From positions 3,348,001-3,412,000 of the forward strand of contig OZ059898.1 of assembly GCA_964057225.1 (NCBI GenBank): DNA of 64,000 bases, read 5' to 3'. The number at the start of each line of letters is the position of its first letter. Position 1 is the first letter of the stretch. Position numbers and translations under genes: made by a program. Under the pieces are notes generated by a model. The model worked only from the letters and a program-made list of their open reading frames with translations, was not told the origin of the DNA and made no database searches. This DNA is from Auanema rhodensis (Eukaryota; Nematoda; Chromadorea; Rhabditida; Rhabditidae). Positions 49,137 through 62,825 of this stretch are shown here, one piece after another.

Positions 49137-51593
49137 TGTAGTATAGTGCATTCGATGCGGATTTTTAAGCTGCGTCGATCTGTGTTATCAGATTTGCGCT
49201 AGCTTAAAAATGCACCGAGATATCAACTGATATAAGTTCACACTTATATCCTCGATTTTCACCCTGAAGAATTAATTTTTTCGTTGAATAACATTGTCTA
49301 TCGTCTTTGCCTTGAAAAATGGAATCTAAAAACATCTACTTTTTGCTAAATTATTTTGAAATTTTTCGAAAAAATTTTTGTCAAAATGTTTTTGGAAGCA
49401 ATGTTGAGTGTACATGGAAACTCAACATACACTAATGCATCATTTTTCAAACGATCATAACTAATTTTTGTATCAAGCGTTTTTCAATGTAGTATAGTGC
49501 ATTCGATGCGGATTTTTAAGCTGCGTCGATCTGTGTTATCAGATTTGCGCTAGCTTAAAAATGCACCGAGATATCAACTGATACAAGTTCACACTTATAT
49601 CCTCGATTTTCACCCTGAAGAATTAATTTTCTCGTTGAATAACATTGTCCATCGTCTTTGCCTTGAAAAAAGGAATCTAAAAACATCTACTTTTTGCTAA
49701 ATTATTTTGAAATTTTCCGAAAAAATTTTTGTCAAAATGTTTTTGGAAGCAATGTTGAGTGTACATGGAAACTCAACATACACTAATGCATCATTTTTCA
49801 AACGATCATAACTAATTTTTGTATCAAGCGTTTTTCAATGTAGTATAGTGCATTCGATGCGGATTTTTAAGCTGCGTCGATCTGTGTTATCAGATTTGCG
49901 CTAGCTTAAAAATGCACCGAGATATCAACTGATACAAGTTCACACTTATATCTTCGATTTTCACCCTGAAGAAATAATTTTTTCGTTGAATAACATTGTC
50001 CATCGTCTTTGCTTTGAAAAAAGGATTCTAAAAACATCTACTTTTTGCTAAATTATTTTGAAATTTTTCGAAAAAATTTTTGTCAAAATGTTTTTGGAAG
50101 CAATGTTGAGTGTACATGGAAACTCAACATACACTAATGCATCATTTTTCAAACGATCATAACTAATTTTTGTATCAAGCGTTTCTTAATGTTGTATAGT
50201 GCATTCGATCCGGATTTTTAAGCTGCGTCGATCTGTGTTATCAGATTTGCGCTAGCTTAAAAATGCACCGAGATATCAACTGATATAAGTTCACACTTAT
50301 ATCCTCGATTTTCACCCTGAAGAAATAATTTTTTCGTTGAATAACATCGTCCATCGTCTTTGCCTTGAAAAAAGGAATCTAAAAACATCTACTTTTTGCT
50401 AAATTATTTTGAAATTTTTCGAAAAAATTTTTGTCAAAATGTTTTTGGAAGCAATGTTGAGTGTACATGGAAACTCAACATACACTAATGCATCATTTTT
50501 CAAACGATCATAACTAATTTTTGTATTAAGCTTTTCTCAATGTAGTATAGTGCATTCGATGCGGATTTTTAAGCTGCGTCGATCTGTGTTATCAGATTTG
50601 CGCTAGCTTAAAAATGCACCGAGATATCAACTGATATAAGTTCACACTTATATCCTCGATTTTCACCCTGAAGAATTAATTTTTTCGTTGAATAACATTG
50701 TCTATCGTCTTTGCCTTGAAAAATCGAATCTAAAAACATCTACTTTTCGCTAAATTATTTTGAAATTTTTCGAAAAAATTTTTGTCAAAATGTTTTTGGA
50801 AGCAATGTTGAGTGTACATGGAAACTCAACATACACTAATGCATCATTTTTCAAACGATCATAACTAATTTTTGTATCAAGCGTTTTTCAATGTAGTATA
50901 GTGCATTCGATCCGGATTTTTAAGCTGCGTCGATCTTTGTTATCAGATTTGCGCTAGCTTAAAAATGCACCGAGATATCAACTGATATAAGTTCACACTT
51001 ATATCCTCGATTTTCACCCTGAAGAAATAATTTTTTCGTTGAATAACATCGTCCATCGTCTTTGCCTTGAAAAAAGGAATCTAAAAACATCTACTTTTTG
51101 CTAAATTATTCTGAAATTTTTCGAAAAAATTTTTGTCAAAATGTTTTTGGAAGCAATGTTGAGTGTACATGGAAACTCAACATACACTAATGCATCATTT
51201 TTCAAACGATCATAACTAATTTTTGTATCAAGCGTTTCTTAATGTTGTATAGTGCATTCGATCCGGATTTTTAAGCTGCGTCGATCTGTGTTATCAGATT
51301 TGCGCTAGCTTAAAAATGCACCGAGATATCAACTGATATAAGTTCACACTTATATCCTCGATTTTCACCCTGAAGAAATAATTTTTTCGTTGAATAACAT
51401 CGTCCATCGTCTTTGCCTTGAAAAAAGGAATCTAAAAACATCTACTTTTTGCTAAATTATTTTGAAATTTTTCGAAAAAATTTTTGTCAAAATGTTTTTG
51501 GAAGCAATGTTGAGTGTACATGGAAACTCAACATACACTAATGCATCATTTTTCAAACGATCATAACTAATTTTTGTATTAAGCTTTTCTCAA
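49137..51593. repeat. 7-unit tandem duplication I, copy 1 (2457 bp)
   Basis: Unit order: C (49137); GATACAAG with AATTTTCTCG and TTTTCC (49488); A (49839); B (50190); C-like with TCGAATC and TTTTCGCT (50541); TGTAGTATAG/CCGG unit with CTTTGTTATC and ATTCTG (50892); B (51243). The same seven follow at 51594-54050. The last unit ends TATTAAGCTTTTC here but TATCAAGCGTTTTT in copy 2, which places the junction there. Confidence 0.92.
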
Positions 51594-54050
51594 TGTAGTA
51601 TAGTGCATTCGATGCGGATTTTTAAGCTGCGTCGATCTGTGTTATCAGATTTGCGCTAGCTTAAAAATGCACCGAGATATCAACTGATATAAGTTCACAC
51701 TTATATCCTCGATTTTCACCCTGAAGAATTAATTTTTTCGTTGAATAACATTGTCTATCGTCTTTGCCTTGAAAAATGGAATCTAAAAACATCTACTTTT
51801 TGCTAAATTATTTTGAAATTTTTCGAAAAAATTTTTGTCAAAATGTTTTTGGAAGCAATGTTGAGTGTACATGGAAACTCAACATACACTAATGCATCAT
51901 TTTTCAAACGATCATAACTAATTTTTGTATCAAGCGTTTTTCAATGTAGTATAGTGCATTCGATGCGGATTTTTAAGCTGCGTCGATCTGTGTTATCAGA
52001 TTTGCGCTAGCTTAAAAATGCACCGAGATATCAACTGATACAAGTTCACACTTATATCCTCGATTTTCACCCTGAAGAATTAATTTTCTCGTTGAATAAC
52101 ATTGTCCATCGTCTTTGCCTTGAAAAAAGGAATCTAAAAACATCTACTTTTTGCTAAATTATTTTGAAATTTTCCGAAAAAATTTTTGTCAAAATGTTTT
52201 TGGAAGCAATGTTGAGTGTACATGGAAACTCAACATACACTAATGCATCATTTTTCAAACGATCATAACTAATTTTTGTATCAAGCGTTTTTCAATGTAG
52301 TATAGTGCATTCGATGCGGATTTTTAAGCTGCGTCGATCTGTGTTATCAGATTTGCGCTAGCTTAAAAATGCACCGAGATATCAACTGATACAAGTTCAC
52401 ACTTATATCTTCGATTTTCACCCTGAAGAAATAATTTTTTCGTTGAATAACATTGTCCATCGTCTTTGCTTTGAAAAAAGGATTCTAAAAACATCTACTT
52501 TTTGCTAAATTATTTTGAAATTTTTCGAAAAAATTTTTGTCAAAATGTTTTTGGAAGCAATGTTGAGTGTACATGGAAACTCAACATACACTAATGCATC
52601 ATTTTTCAAACGATCATAACTAATTTTTGTATCAAGCGTTTCTTAATGTTGTATAGTGCATTCGATCCGGATTTTTAAGCTGCGTCGATCTGTGTTATCA
52701 GATTTGCGCTAGCTTAAAAATGCACCGAGATATCAACTGATATAAGTTCACACTTATATCCTCGATTTTCACCCTGAAGAAATAATTTTTTCGTTGAATA
52801 ACATCGTCCATCGTCTTTGCCTTGAAAAAAGGAATCTAAAAACATCTACTTTTTGCTAAATTATTTTGAAATTTTTCGAAAAAATTTTTGTCAAAATGTT
52901 TTTGGAAGCAATGTTGAGTGTACATGGAAACTCAACATACACTAATGCATCATTTTTCAAACGATCATAACTAATTTTTGTATTAAGCTTTTCTCAATGT
53001 AGTATAGTGCATTCGATGCGGATTTTTAAGCTGCGTCGATCTGTGTTATCAGATTTGCGCTAGCTTAAAAATGCACCGAGATATCAACTGATATAAGTTC
53101 ACACTTATATCCTCGATTTTCACCCTGAAGAATTAATTTTTTCGTTGAATAACATTGTCTATCGTCTTTGCCTTGAAAAATCGAATCTAAAAACATCTAC
53201 TTTTCGCTAAATTATTTTGAAATTTTTCGAAAAAATTTTTGTCAAAATGTTTTTGGAAGCAATGTTGAGTGTACATGGAAACTCAACATACACTAATGCA
53301 TCATTTTTCAAACGATCATAACTAATTTTTGTATCAAGCGTTTTTCAATGTAGTATAGTGCATTCGATCCGGATTTTTAAGCTGCGTCGATCTTTGTTAT
53401 CAGATTTGCGCTAGCTTAAAAATGCACCGAGATATCAACTGATATAAGTTCACACTTATATCCTCGATTTTCACCCTGAAGAAATAATTTTTTCGTTGAA
53501 TAACATCGTCCATCGTCTTTGCCTTGAAAAAAGGAATCTAAAAACATCTACTTTTTGCTAAATTATTCTGAAATTTTTCGAAAAAATTTTTGTCAAAATG
53601 TTTTTGGAAGCAATGTTGAGTGTACATGGAAACTCAACATACACTAATGCATCATTTTTCAAACGATCATAACTAATTTTTGTATCAAGCGTTTCTTAAT
53701 GTTGTATAGTGCATTCGATCCGGATTTTTAAGCTGCGTCGATCTGTGTTATCAGATTTGCGCTAGCTTAAAAATGCACCGAGATATCAACTGATATAAGT
53801 TCACACTTATATCCTCGATTTTCACCCTGAAGAAATAATTTTTTCGTTGAATAACATCGTCCATCGTCTTTGCCTTGAAAAAAGGAATCTAAAAACATCT
53901 ACTTTTTGCTAAATTATTTTGAAATTTTTCGAAAAAATTTTTGTCAAAATGTTTTTGGAAGCAATGTTGAGTGTACATGGAAACTCAACATACACTAATG
54001 CATCATTTTTCAAACGATCATAACTAATTTTTGTATCAAGCGTTTTTCAA
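51594..54050. repeat. 7-unit tandem duplication I, copy 2 (2457 bp)
   Basis: Direct partner of 49137-51593 with the same seven unit classes in order, including the rare GATACAAG/AATTTTCTCG combination (51945) and the CTTTGTTATC unit (53349). Apart from the final tail I noticed no differences. Confidence 0.92.
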
Positions 54051-54401
54051 TGTAGTATAGTGCATTCGATGCGGATTTTTAAGCTGCGTCGATCTGTGTT
54101 ATCAGATTTGCGCTAGCTTAAAAATGCACCGAGATATCAACTGATACAAGTTCACACTTATATCTTCGATTTTCACCCTGAAGAAATAATTTTTTCGTTG
54201 AATAACATTGTCCATCGTCTTTGCTTTGAAAAAAGGATTCTAAAAACATCTACTTTTTGCTAAATTATTTTGAAATTTTTCGAAAAAATTTTTGTCAAAA
54301 TGTTTTTGGAAGCAATGTTGAGTGTACATGGAAACTCAACATACACTAATGCATCATTTTTCAAACGATCATAACTAATTTTTGTATCAAGCGTTTCTTA
54401 A

Positions 54402-56858
54402 TGTTGTATAGTGCATTCGATCCGGATTTTTAAGCTGCGTCGATCTGTGTTATCAGATTTGCGCTAGCTTAAAAATGCACCGAGATATCAACTGATATAA
54501 GTTCACACTTATATCCTCGATTTTCACCCTGAAGAAATAATTTTTTCGTTGAATAACATCGTCCATCGTCTTTGCCTTGAAAAAAGGAATCTAAAAACAT
54601 CTACTTTCTGCTAAATTATTTTGAAATTTTTCGAAAAAATTTTTGTCAAAATGTTTTTGGAAGCAATGTTGAGTGTACATGGAAACTCAACATACACTAA
54701 TGCATCATTTTTCAAACGATCATAACTAATTTTTGTATCAAGCGTTTTTCAATGTAGTATAGTGCATTCGATGCGGATTTTTAAGCTGCGTCGATCTGTG
54801 TTATCAGATTTGCGCTAGCTTAAAAATGCACCGAGATATCAACTGATACAAGTTCACACTTATATCTTCGATTTTCACCCTGAAGAAATAATTTTTTCGT
54901 TGAATAACATTGTCCATCGTCTTTGCTTTGAAAAAAGGATTCTAAAAACATCTACTTTTTGCTAAATTATTTTGAAATTTTTCGAAAAAATTTTTGTCAA
55001 AATGTTTTTGGAAGCAATGTTGAGTGTACATGGAAACTCAACATACACTAATGCATCATTTTTCAAACGATCATAACTAATTTTTGTATCAAGCGTTTCT
55101 TAATGTTGTATAGTGCATTCGATCCGGATTTTTAAGCTGCGTCGATCTGTGTTATCAGATTTGCGCTAGCTTAAAAATGCACCGAGATATCAACTGATAT
55201 AAGTTCACACTTATATCCTCGATTTTCACCCTGAAGAAATAATTTTTTCGTTGAATAACATCGTCCATCGTCTTTGCCTTGAAAAAAGGAATCTAAAAAC
55301 ATCTACTTTTTGCTAAATTATTCTGAAATTTTTCGAAAAAATTTTTGTCAAAATGTTTTTGGAAGCAATGTTGAGTGTACATGGAAACTCAACATACACT
55401 AATGCATCATTTTTCAAACGATCATAACTAATTTTTGTATCAAGCGTTTCTTAATGTTGTATAGTGCATTCGATCCGGATTTTTAAGCTGCGTCGATCTG
55501 TGTTATCAGATTTGCGCTAGCTTAAAAATGCACCGAGATATCAACTGATATAAGTTCACACTTATATCCTCGATTTTCACCCTGAAGAAATAATTTTTTC
55601 GTTGAATAACATCGTCCATCGTCTTTGCCTTGAAAAAAGGAATCTAAAAACATCTACTTTTTGCTAAATTATTTTGAAATTTTTCGAAAAAATTTTTGTC
55701 AAAATGTTTTTGGAAGCAATGTTGAGTGTACATGGAAACTCAACATACACTAATGCATCATTTTTCAAACGATCATAACTAATTTTTGTATCAAGCGTTT
55801 TTCAATGTAGTATAGTGCATTCGATGCGGATTTTTAAGCTGCGTCGATCTGTGTTATCAGATTTGCGCTAGCTTAAAAATGCACCGAGATATCAACTGAT
55901 ACAAGTTCACACTTATATCTTCGATTTTCACCCTGAAGAAATAATTTTTTCGTTGAATAACATTGTCCATCGTCTTTGCTTTGAAAAAAGGATTCTAAAA
56001 ACATCTACTTTTTGCTAAATTATTTTGAAATTTTTCGAAAAAATTTTTGTCAAAATGTTTTTGGAAGCAATGTTGAGTGTACATGGAAACTCAACATACA
56101 CTAATGCATCATTTTTCAAACGATCATAACTAATTTTTGTATCAAGCGTTTCTTAATGTTGTATAGTGCATTCGATCCGGATTTTTAAGCTGCGTCGATC
56201 TGTGTTATCAGATTTGCGCTAGCTTAAAAATGCACCGAGATATCAACTGATATAAGTTCACACTTATATCCTCGATTTTCACCCTGAAGAAATAATTTTT
56301 TCGTTGAATAACATCGTCCATCGTCTTTGCCTTGAAAAAAGGAATCTAAAAACATCTACTTTCTGCTAAATTATTTTGAAATTTTTCGAAAAAATTTTTG
56401 TCAAAATGTTTTTGGAAGCAATGTTGAGTGTACATGGAAACTCAACATACACTAATGCATCATTTTTCAAACGATCATAACTAATTTTTGTATTAAGCGT
56501 TTCTCAATGTAGTAAAGTGCATTCGATGCGGATTTTTAAGCTGCGTCGATCTGTGTTATCAGATTTGCGCTAGCTTAAAAATGCACCGAGATATCAACTG
56601 ATATAAGTTCACACTTATATCCTCGATTTTCACCCTGAAGAATTAATTTGTTCGTTGAATAACATTGTCTATCGTCTTTGCCTTGAGAAATGGAATCTAA
56701 AAACATCTACTTTTTGCTAAATTATTTTGAAATTTTTCGAAAAAATTTTTGTCAAAATGTTTTTGGAAGCAATGTTGAGTGTACATGGAAACTCAACATA
56801 CACTAATGCATCATTTTTCAAACGATCATAACTAATTTTTGTATCAAGCGTTTCTTAA
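54402..56858. repeat. 7-unit tandem duplication II, copy 1 (2457 bp)
   Basis: Unit order: B with CTTTCTGCT (54402); A (54753); B with ATTCTG (55104); B with ATTTTG (55455); A (55806); B with CTTTCTGCT (56157); D (56508). The same seven follow at 56859-59315. The D unit here has ATTTTG and tail TTTCTTAA, whereas its partner at 58965 has ATTCTG and tail TATTAAGCGTTTTT, so the junction is inside D. Confidence 0.92.
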
Positions 56859-59315
56859 TGTTGTATAGTGCATTCGATCCGGATTTTTAAGCTGCGTCGA
56901 TCTGTGTTATCAGATTTGCGCTAGCTTAAAAATGCACCGAGATATCAACTGATATAAGTTCACACTTATATCCTCGATTTTCACCCTGAAGAAATAATTT
57001 TTTCGTTGAATAACATCGTCCATCGTCTTTGCCTTGAAAAAAGGAATCTAAAAACATCTACTTTCTGCTAAATTATTTTGAAATTTTTCGAAAAAATTTT
57101 TGTCAAAATGTTTTTGGAAGCAATGTTGAGTGTACATGGAAACTCAACATACACTAATGCATCATTTTTCAAACGATCATAACTAATTTTTGTATCAAGC
57201 GTTTTTCAATGTAGTATAGTGCATTCGATGCGGATTTTTAAGCTGCGTCGATCTGTGTTATCAGATTTGCGCTAGCTTAAAAATGCACCGAGATATCAAC
57301 TGATACAAGTTCACACTTATATCTTCGATTTTCACCCTGAAGAAATAATTTTTTCGTTGAATAACATTGTCCATCGTCTTTGCTTTGAAAAAAGGATTCT
57401 AAAAACATCTACTTTTTGCTAAATTATTTTGAAATTTTTCGAAAAAATTTTTGTCAAAATGTTTTTGGAAGCAATGTTGAGTGTACATGGAAACTCAACA
57501 TACACTAATGCATCATTTTTCAAACGATCATAACTAATTTTTGTATCAAGCGTTTCTTAATGTTGTATAGTGCATTCGATCCGGATTTTTAAGCTGCGTC
57601 GATCTGTGTTATCAGATTTGCGCTAGCTTAAAAATGCACCGAGATATCAACTGATATAAGTTCACACTTATATCCTCGATTTTCACCCTGAAGAAATAAT
57701 TTTTTCGTTGAATAACATCGTCCATCGTCTTTGCCTTGAAAAAAGGAATCTAAAAACATCTACTTTTTGCTAAATTATTCTGAAATTTTTCGAAAAAATT
57801 TTTGTCAAAATGTTTTTGGAAGCAATGTTGAGTGTACATGGAAACTCAACATACACTAATGCATCATTTTTCAAACGATCATAACTAATTTTTGTATCAA
57901 GCGTTTCTTAATGTTGTATAGTGCATTCGATCCGGATTTTTAAGCTGCGTCGATCTGTGTTATCAGATTTGCGCTAGCTTAAAAATGCACCGAGATATCA
58001 ACTGATATAAGTTCACACTTATATCCTCGATTTTCACCCTGAAGAAATAATTTTTTCGTTGAATAACATCGTCCATCGTCTTTGCCTTGAAAAAAGGAAT
58101 CTAAAAACATCTACTTTTTGCTAAATTATTTTGAAATTTTTCGAAAAAATTTTTGTCAAAATGTTTTTGGAAGCAATGTTGAGTGTACATGGAAACTCAA
58201 CATACACTAATGCATCATTTTTCAAACGATCATAACTAATTTTTGTATCAAGCGTTTTTCAATGTAGTATAGTGCATTCGATGCGGATTTTTAAGCTGCG
58301 TCGATCTGTGTTATCAGATTTGCGCTAGCTTAAAAATGCACCGAGATATCAACTGATACAAGTTCACACTTATATCTTCGATTTTCACCCTGAAGAAATA
58401 ATTTTTTCGTTGAATAACATTGTCCATCGTCTTTGCTTTGAAAAAAGGATTCTAAAAACATCTACTTTTTGCTAAATTATTTTGAAATTTTTCGAAAAAA
58501 TTTTTGTCAAAATGTTTTTGGAAGCAATGTTGAGTGTACATGGAAACTCAACATACACTAATGCATCATTTTTCAAACGATCATAACTAATTTTTGTATC
58601 AAGCGTTTCTTAATGTTGTATAGTGCATTCGATCCGGATTTTTAAGCTGCGTCGATCTGTGTTATCAGATTTGCGCTAGCTTAAAAATGCACCGAGATAT
58701 CAACTGATATAAGTTCACACTTATATCCTCGATTTTCACCCTGAAGAAATAATTTTTTCGTTGAATAACATCGTCCATCGTCTTTGCCTTGAAAAAAGGA
58801 ATCTAAAAACATCTACTTTCTGCTAAATTATTTTGAAATTTTTCGAAAAAATTTTTGTCAAAATGTTTTTGGAAGCAATGTTGAGTGTACATGGAAACTC
58901 AACATACACTAATGCATCATTTTTCAAACGATCATAACTAATTTTTGTATTAAGCGTTTCTCAATGTAGTAAAGTGCATTCGATGCGGATTTTTAAGCTG
59001 CGTCGATCTGTGTTATCAGATTTGCGCTAGCTTAAAAATGCACCGAGATATCAACTGATATAAGTTCACACTTATATCCTCGATTTTCACCCTGAAGAAT
59101 TAATTTGTTCGTTGAATAACATTGTCTATCGTCTTTGCCTTGAGAAATGGAATCTAAAAACATCTACTTTTTGCTAAATTATTCTGAAATTTTTCGAAAA
59201 AATTTTTGTCAAAATGTTTTTGGAAGCAATGTTGAGTGTACATGGAAACTCAACATACACTAATGCATCATTTTTCAAACGATCATAACTAATTTTTGTA
59301 TTAAGCGTTTTTCAA
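56859..59315. repeat. 7-unit tandem duplication II, copy 2 (2457 bp)
   Basis: Partner of 54402-56858, with the same unit period (7) as the neighbouring duplication at 49137-54050 but a different unit composition. It runs on into an E unit (59316), completing the A-B-D-E module. Confidence 0.92.
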
Positions 59316-59666
59316 TGTAGTATAGTGCATTCGATGCGGATTTTTAAGCTGCGTCGATCTGTGTTATCAGATTTGCGCTAGCTTAAAAATGCACCGAGAT
59401 ATCAACTGATATAAGTTCACACTTATATCCTCGATTTTCACCCTGAAGAATCAATTTTTTCGTTGAATAACATTGTCTATCGTCTTTGCCTTGAAAAATG
59501 GAATCTAAAAACATCTACTTTTTGCTAAATTATTTTGAAATTTTCCGAAAAAATTTTTGTCAAAATGTTTTTGGAAGCAATGTTGAGTGTACATGGAAAC
59601 TCAACATACACTAATGCATCATTTTTCAAACGATCATAACTAATTTTTGTATCAAGCGTTTTTCAA
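58263..59666. repeat. Ordered module A-B-D-E, occurrence 3
   Basis: A (58263), B with CTTTCTGCT (58614), D (58965) and E (59316, here with TTTTCCG). Compare 45978-47381 and the B-D-E series at 40713-41765. Confidence 0.82.
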
Positions 59667-62123
59667 TGTAGTATAGTGCATTCGATGCGGATTTTTAAGC
59701 TGCGTCGATCTGTGTTATCAGATTTGCGCTAGCTTAAAAATGCACCGAGATATCAACTGATACAAGTTCACACTTATATCTTCGATTTTCACCCTGAAGA
59801 AATAATTTTTTCGTTGAATAACATTGTCCATCGTCTTTGCTTTGAAAAAAGGATTCTAAAAACATCTACTTTTTGCTAAATTATTTTGAAATTTTTCGAA
59901 AAAATTTTTGTCAAAATGTTTTTGGAAGCAATGTTGAGTGTACATGGAAACTCAACATACACTAATGCATCATTTTTCAAACGATCATAACTAATTTTTG
60001 TATCAAGCGTTTCTTAATGTTGTATAGTGCATTCGATCCGGATTTTTAAGCTGCGTCGATCTGTGTTATCAGATTTGCGCTAGCTTAAAAATGCACCGAG
60101 ATATCAACTGATATAAGTTCACACTTATATCCTCGATTTTCACCCTGAAGAAATAATTTTTTCGTTGAATAACATCGTCCATCGTCTTTGCCTTGAAAAA
60201 AGGAATCTAAAAACATCTACTTTTTGCTAAATTATTTTGAAATTTTTCGAAAAAATTTTTGTCAAAATGTTTTTGGAAGCAATGTTGAGTGTACATGGAA
60301 ACTCAACATACACTAATGCATCATTTTTCAAACGATCATAACTAATTTTTGTATTAAGCTTTTCTCAATGTAGTATAGTGCATTCGATGCGGATTTTTAA
60401 GCTGCGTCGATCTGTGTTATCAGATTTGCGCTAGCTTAAAAATGCACCGAGATATCAACTGATATAAGTTCACACTTATATCCTCGATTTTCACCCTGAA
60501 GAATTAATTTTTTCGTTGAATAACATTGTCTATCGTCTTTGCCTTGAAAAATGGAATCTAAAAACATCTACTTTTTGCTAAATTATTCTGAAATTTTTCG
60601 AAAAAATTTTTGTCAAAATGTTTTTGGAAGCAATGTTGAGTGTACATGGAAACTCAACATACACTAATGCATCATTTTTCAAACGATCATAACTAATTTT
60701 TGTATCAAGCGTTTCTTAATGTTGTATAGTGCATTCGATCCGGATTTTTAAGCTGCGTCGATCTGTGTTATCAGATTTGCGCTAGCTTAAAAATGCACCG
60801 AGATATCAACTGATATAAGTTCACACTTATATCCTCGATTTTCACCCTGAAGAAATAATTTTTTCGTTGAATAACATCGTCCATCGTCTTTGCCTTGAAA
60901 AAAGGAATCTAAAAACATCTACTTTTTGCTAAATTATTCTGAAATTTTTCGAAAAAATTTTTGTCAAAATGTTTTTGGAAGCAATGTTGAGTGTACATGG
61001 AAACTCAACATACACTAATGCATCATTTTTCAAACGATCATAACTAATTTTTGTATCAAGCGTTTCTTAATGTTGTATAGTGCATTCGATCCGGATTTTT
61101 AAGCTGCGTCGATCTGTGTTATCAGATTTGCGCTAGCTTAAAAATGCACCGAGATATCAACTGATATAAGTTCACACTTATATCCTCGATTTTCACCCTG
61201 AAGAAATAATTTTTTCGTTGAATAACATCGTCCATCGTCTTTGCCTTGAAAAAAGGAATCTAAAAACATCTACTTTTTGCTAAATTATTTTGAAATTTTT
61301 CGAAAAAATTTTTGTCAAAATGTTTTTGGAAGCAATGTTGAGTGTACATGGAAACTCAACATACACTAATGCATCATTTTTCAAACGATCATAACTAATT
61401 TTTGTATCAAGCGTTTTTCAATGTAGTATAGTGCATTCGATGCGGATTTTTAAGCTGCGTCGATCTGTGTTATCAGATTTGCGCTAGCTTAAAAATGCAC
61501 CGAGATATCAACTGATACAAGTTCACACTTATATCTTCGATTTTCACCCTGAAGAAATAATTTTTTCGTTGAATAACATTGTCCATCGTCTTTGCTTTGA
61601 AAAAAGGATTCTAAAAACATCTACTTTTTGCTAAATTATTTTGAAATTTTTCGAAAAAATTTTTGTCAAAATGTTTTTGGAAGCAATGTTGAGTGTACAT
61701 GGAAACTCAACATACACTAATGCATCATTTTTCAAACGATCATAACTAATTTTTGTATCAAGCGTTTCTTAATGTTGTATAGTGCATTCGATCCGGATTT
61801 TTAAGCTGCGTCGATCTGTGTTATCAGATTTGCGCTAGCTTAAAAATGCACCGAGATATCAACTGATATAAGTTCACACTTATATCCTCGATTTTCACCC
61901 TGAAGAAATAATTTTTTCGTTGAATAACATCGTCCATCGTCTTTGCCTTGAAAAAAGGAATCTAAAAACATCTACTTTTTGCTAAATTATTTTGAAATTT
62001 TTCGAAAAAATTTTTGTCAAAATGTTTTTGGAAGCAATGTTGAGTGTACATGGAAACTCAACATACACTAATGCATCATTTTTCAAACGATCATAACTAA
62101 TTTTTGTATTAAGCTTTTCTCAA

Positions 62124-62825
62124 TGTAGTATAGTGCATTCGATGCGGATTTTTAAGCTGCGTCGATCTGTGTTATCAGATTTGCGCTAGCTTAAAAATGC
62201 ACCGAGATATCAACTGATATAAGTTCACACTTATATCCTCGATTTTCACCCTGAAGAATTAATTTTTTCGTTGAATAACATTGTCTATCGTCTTTGCCTT
62301 GAAAAATGGAATCTAAAAACATCTACTTTTTGCTAAATTATTCTGAAATTTTTCGAAAAAATTTTTGTCAAAATGTTTTTGGAAGCAATGTTGAGTGTAC
62401 ATGGAAACTCAACATACACTAATGCATCATTTTTCAAACGATCATAACTAATTTTTGTATTAAGCTTTTCTCAATGTAGTATAGTGCATTCGATGCGGAT
62501 TTTTAAGCTGCGTCGATCTGTGTTATCAGATTTGCGCTAGCTTAAAAATGCACCGAGATATCAACTGATATAAGTTCACACTTATATCCTCGATTTTCAC
62601 CCTGAAGAATTAATTTTTTCGTTGAATAACATTGTCTATCGTCTTTGCCTTGAAAAATGGAATCTAAAAACATCTACTTTTTGCTAAATTATTCTGAAAT
62701 TTTTCGAAAAAATTTTTGTCAAAATGTTTTTGGAAGCAATGTTGAGTGTACATGGAAACTCAACATACACTAATGCATCATTTTTCAAACGATCATAACT
62801 AATTTTTGTATCAAGCGTTTCTTAA
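62124..62825. repeat. Single-unit tandem duplication of C class
   Basis: The units 62124-62474 and 62475-62825 agree at all diagnostic sites (GAATTAATTTTTT, TCTATCG, AAATGG, ATTCTG) except the tail: TATTAAGCTTTTC in the first and TATCAAGCGTTTCTTAA in the second. The first therefore carries the tail of the preceding unit, as expected at a duplication junction. Confidence 0.83.
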
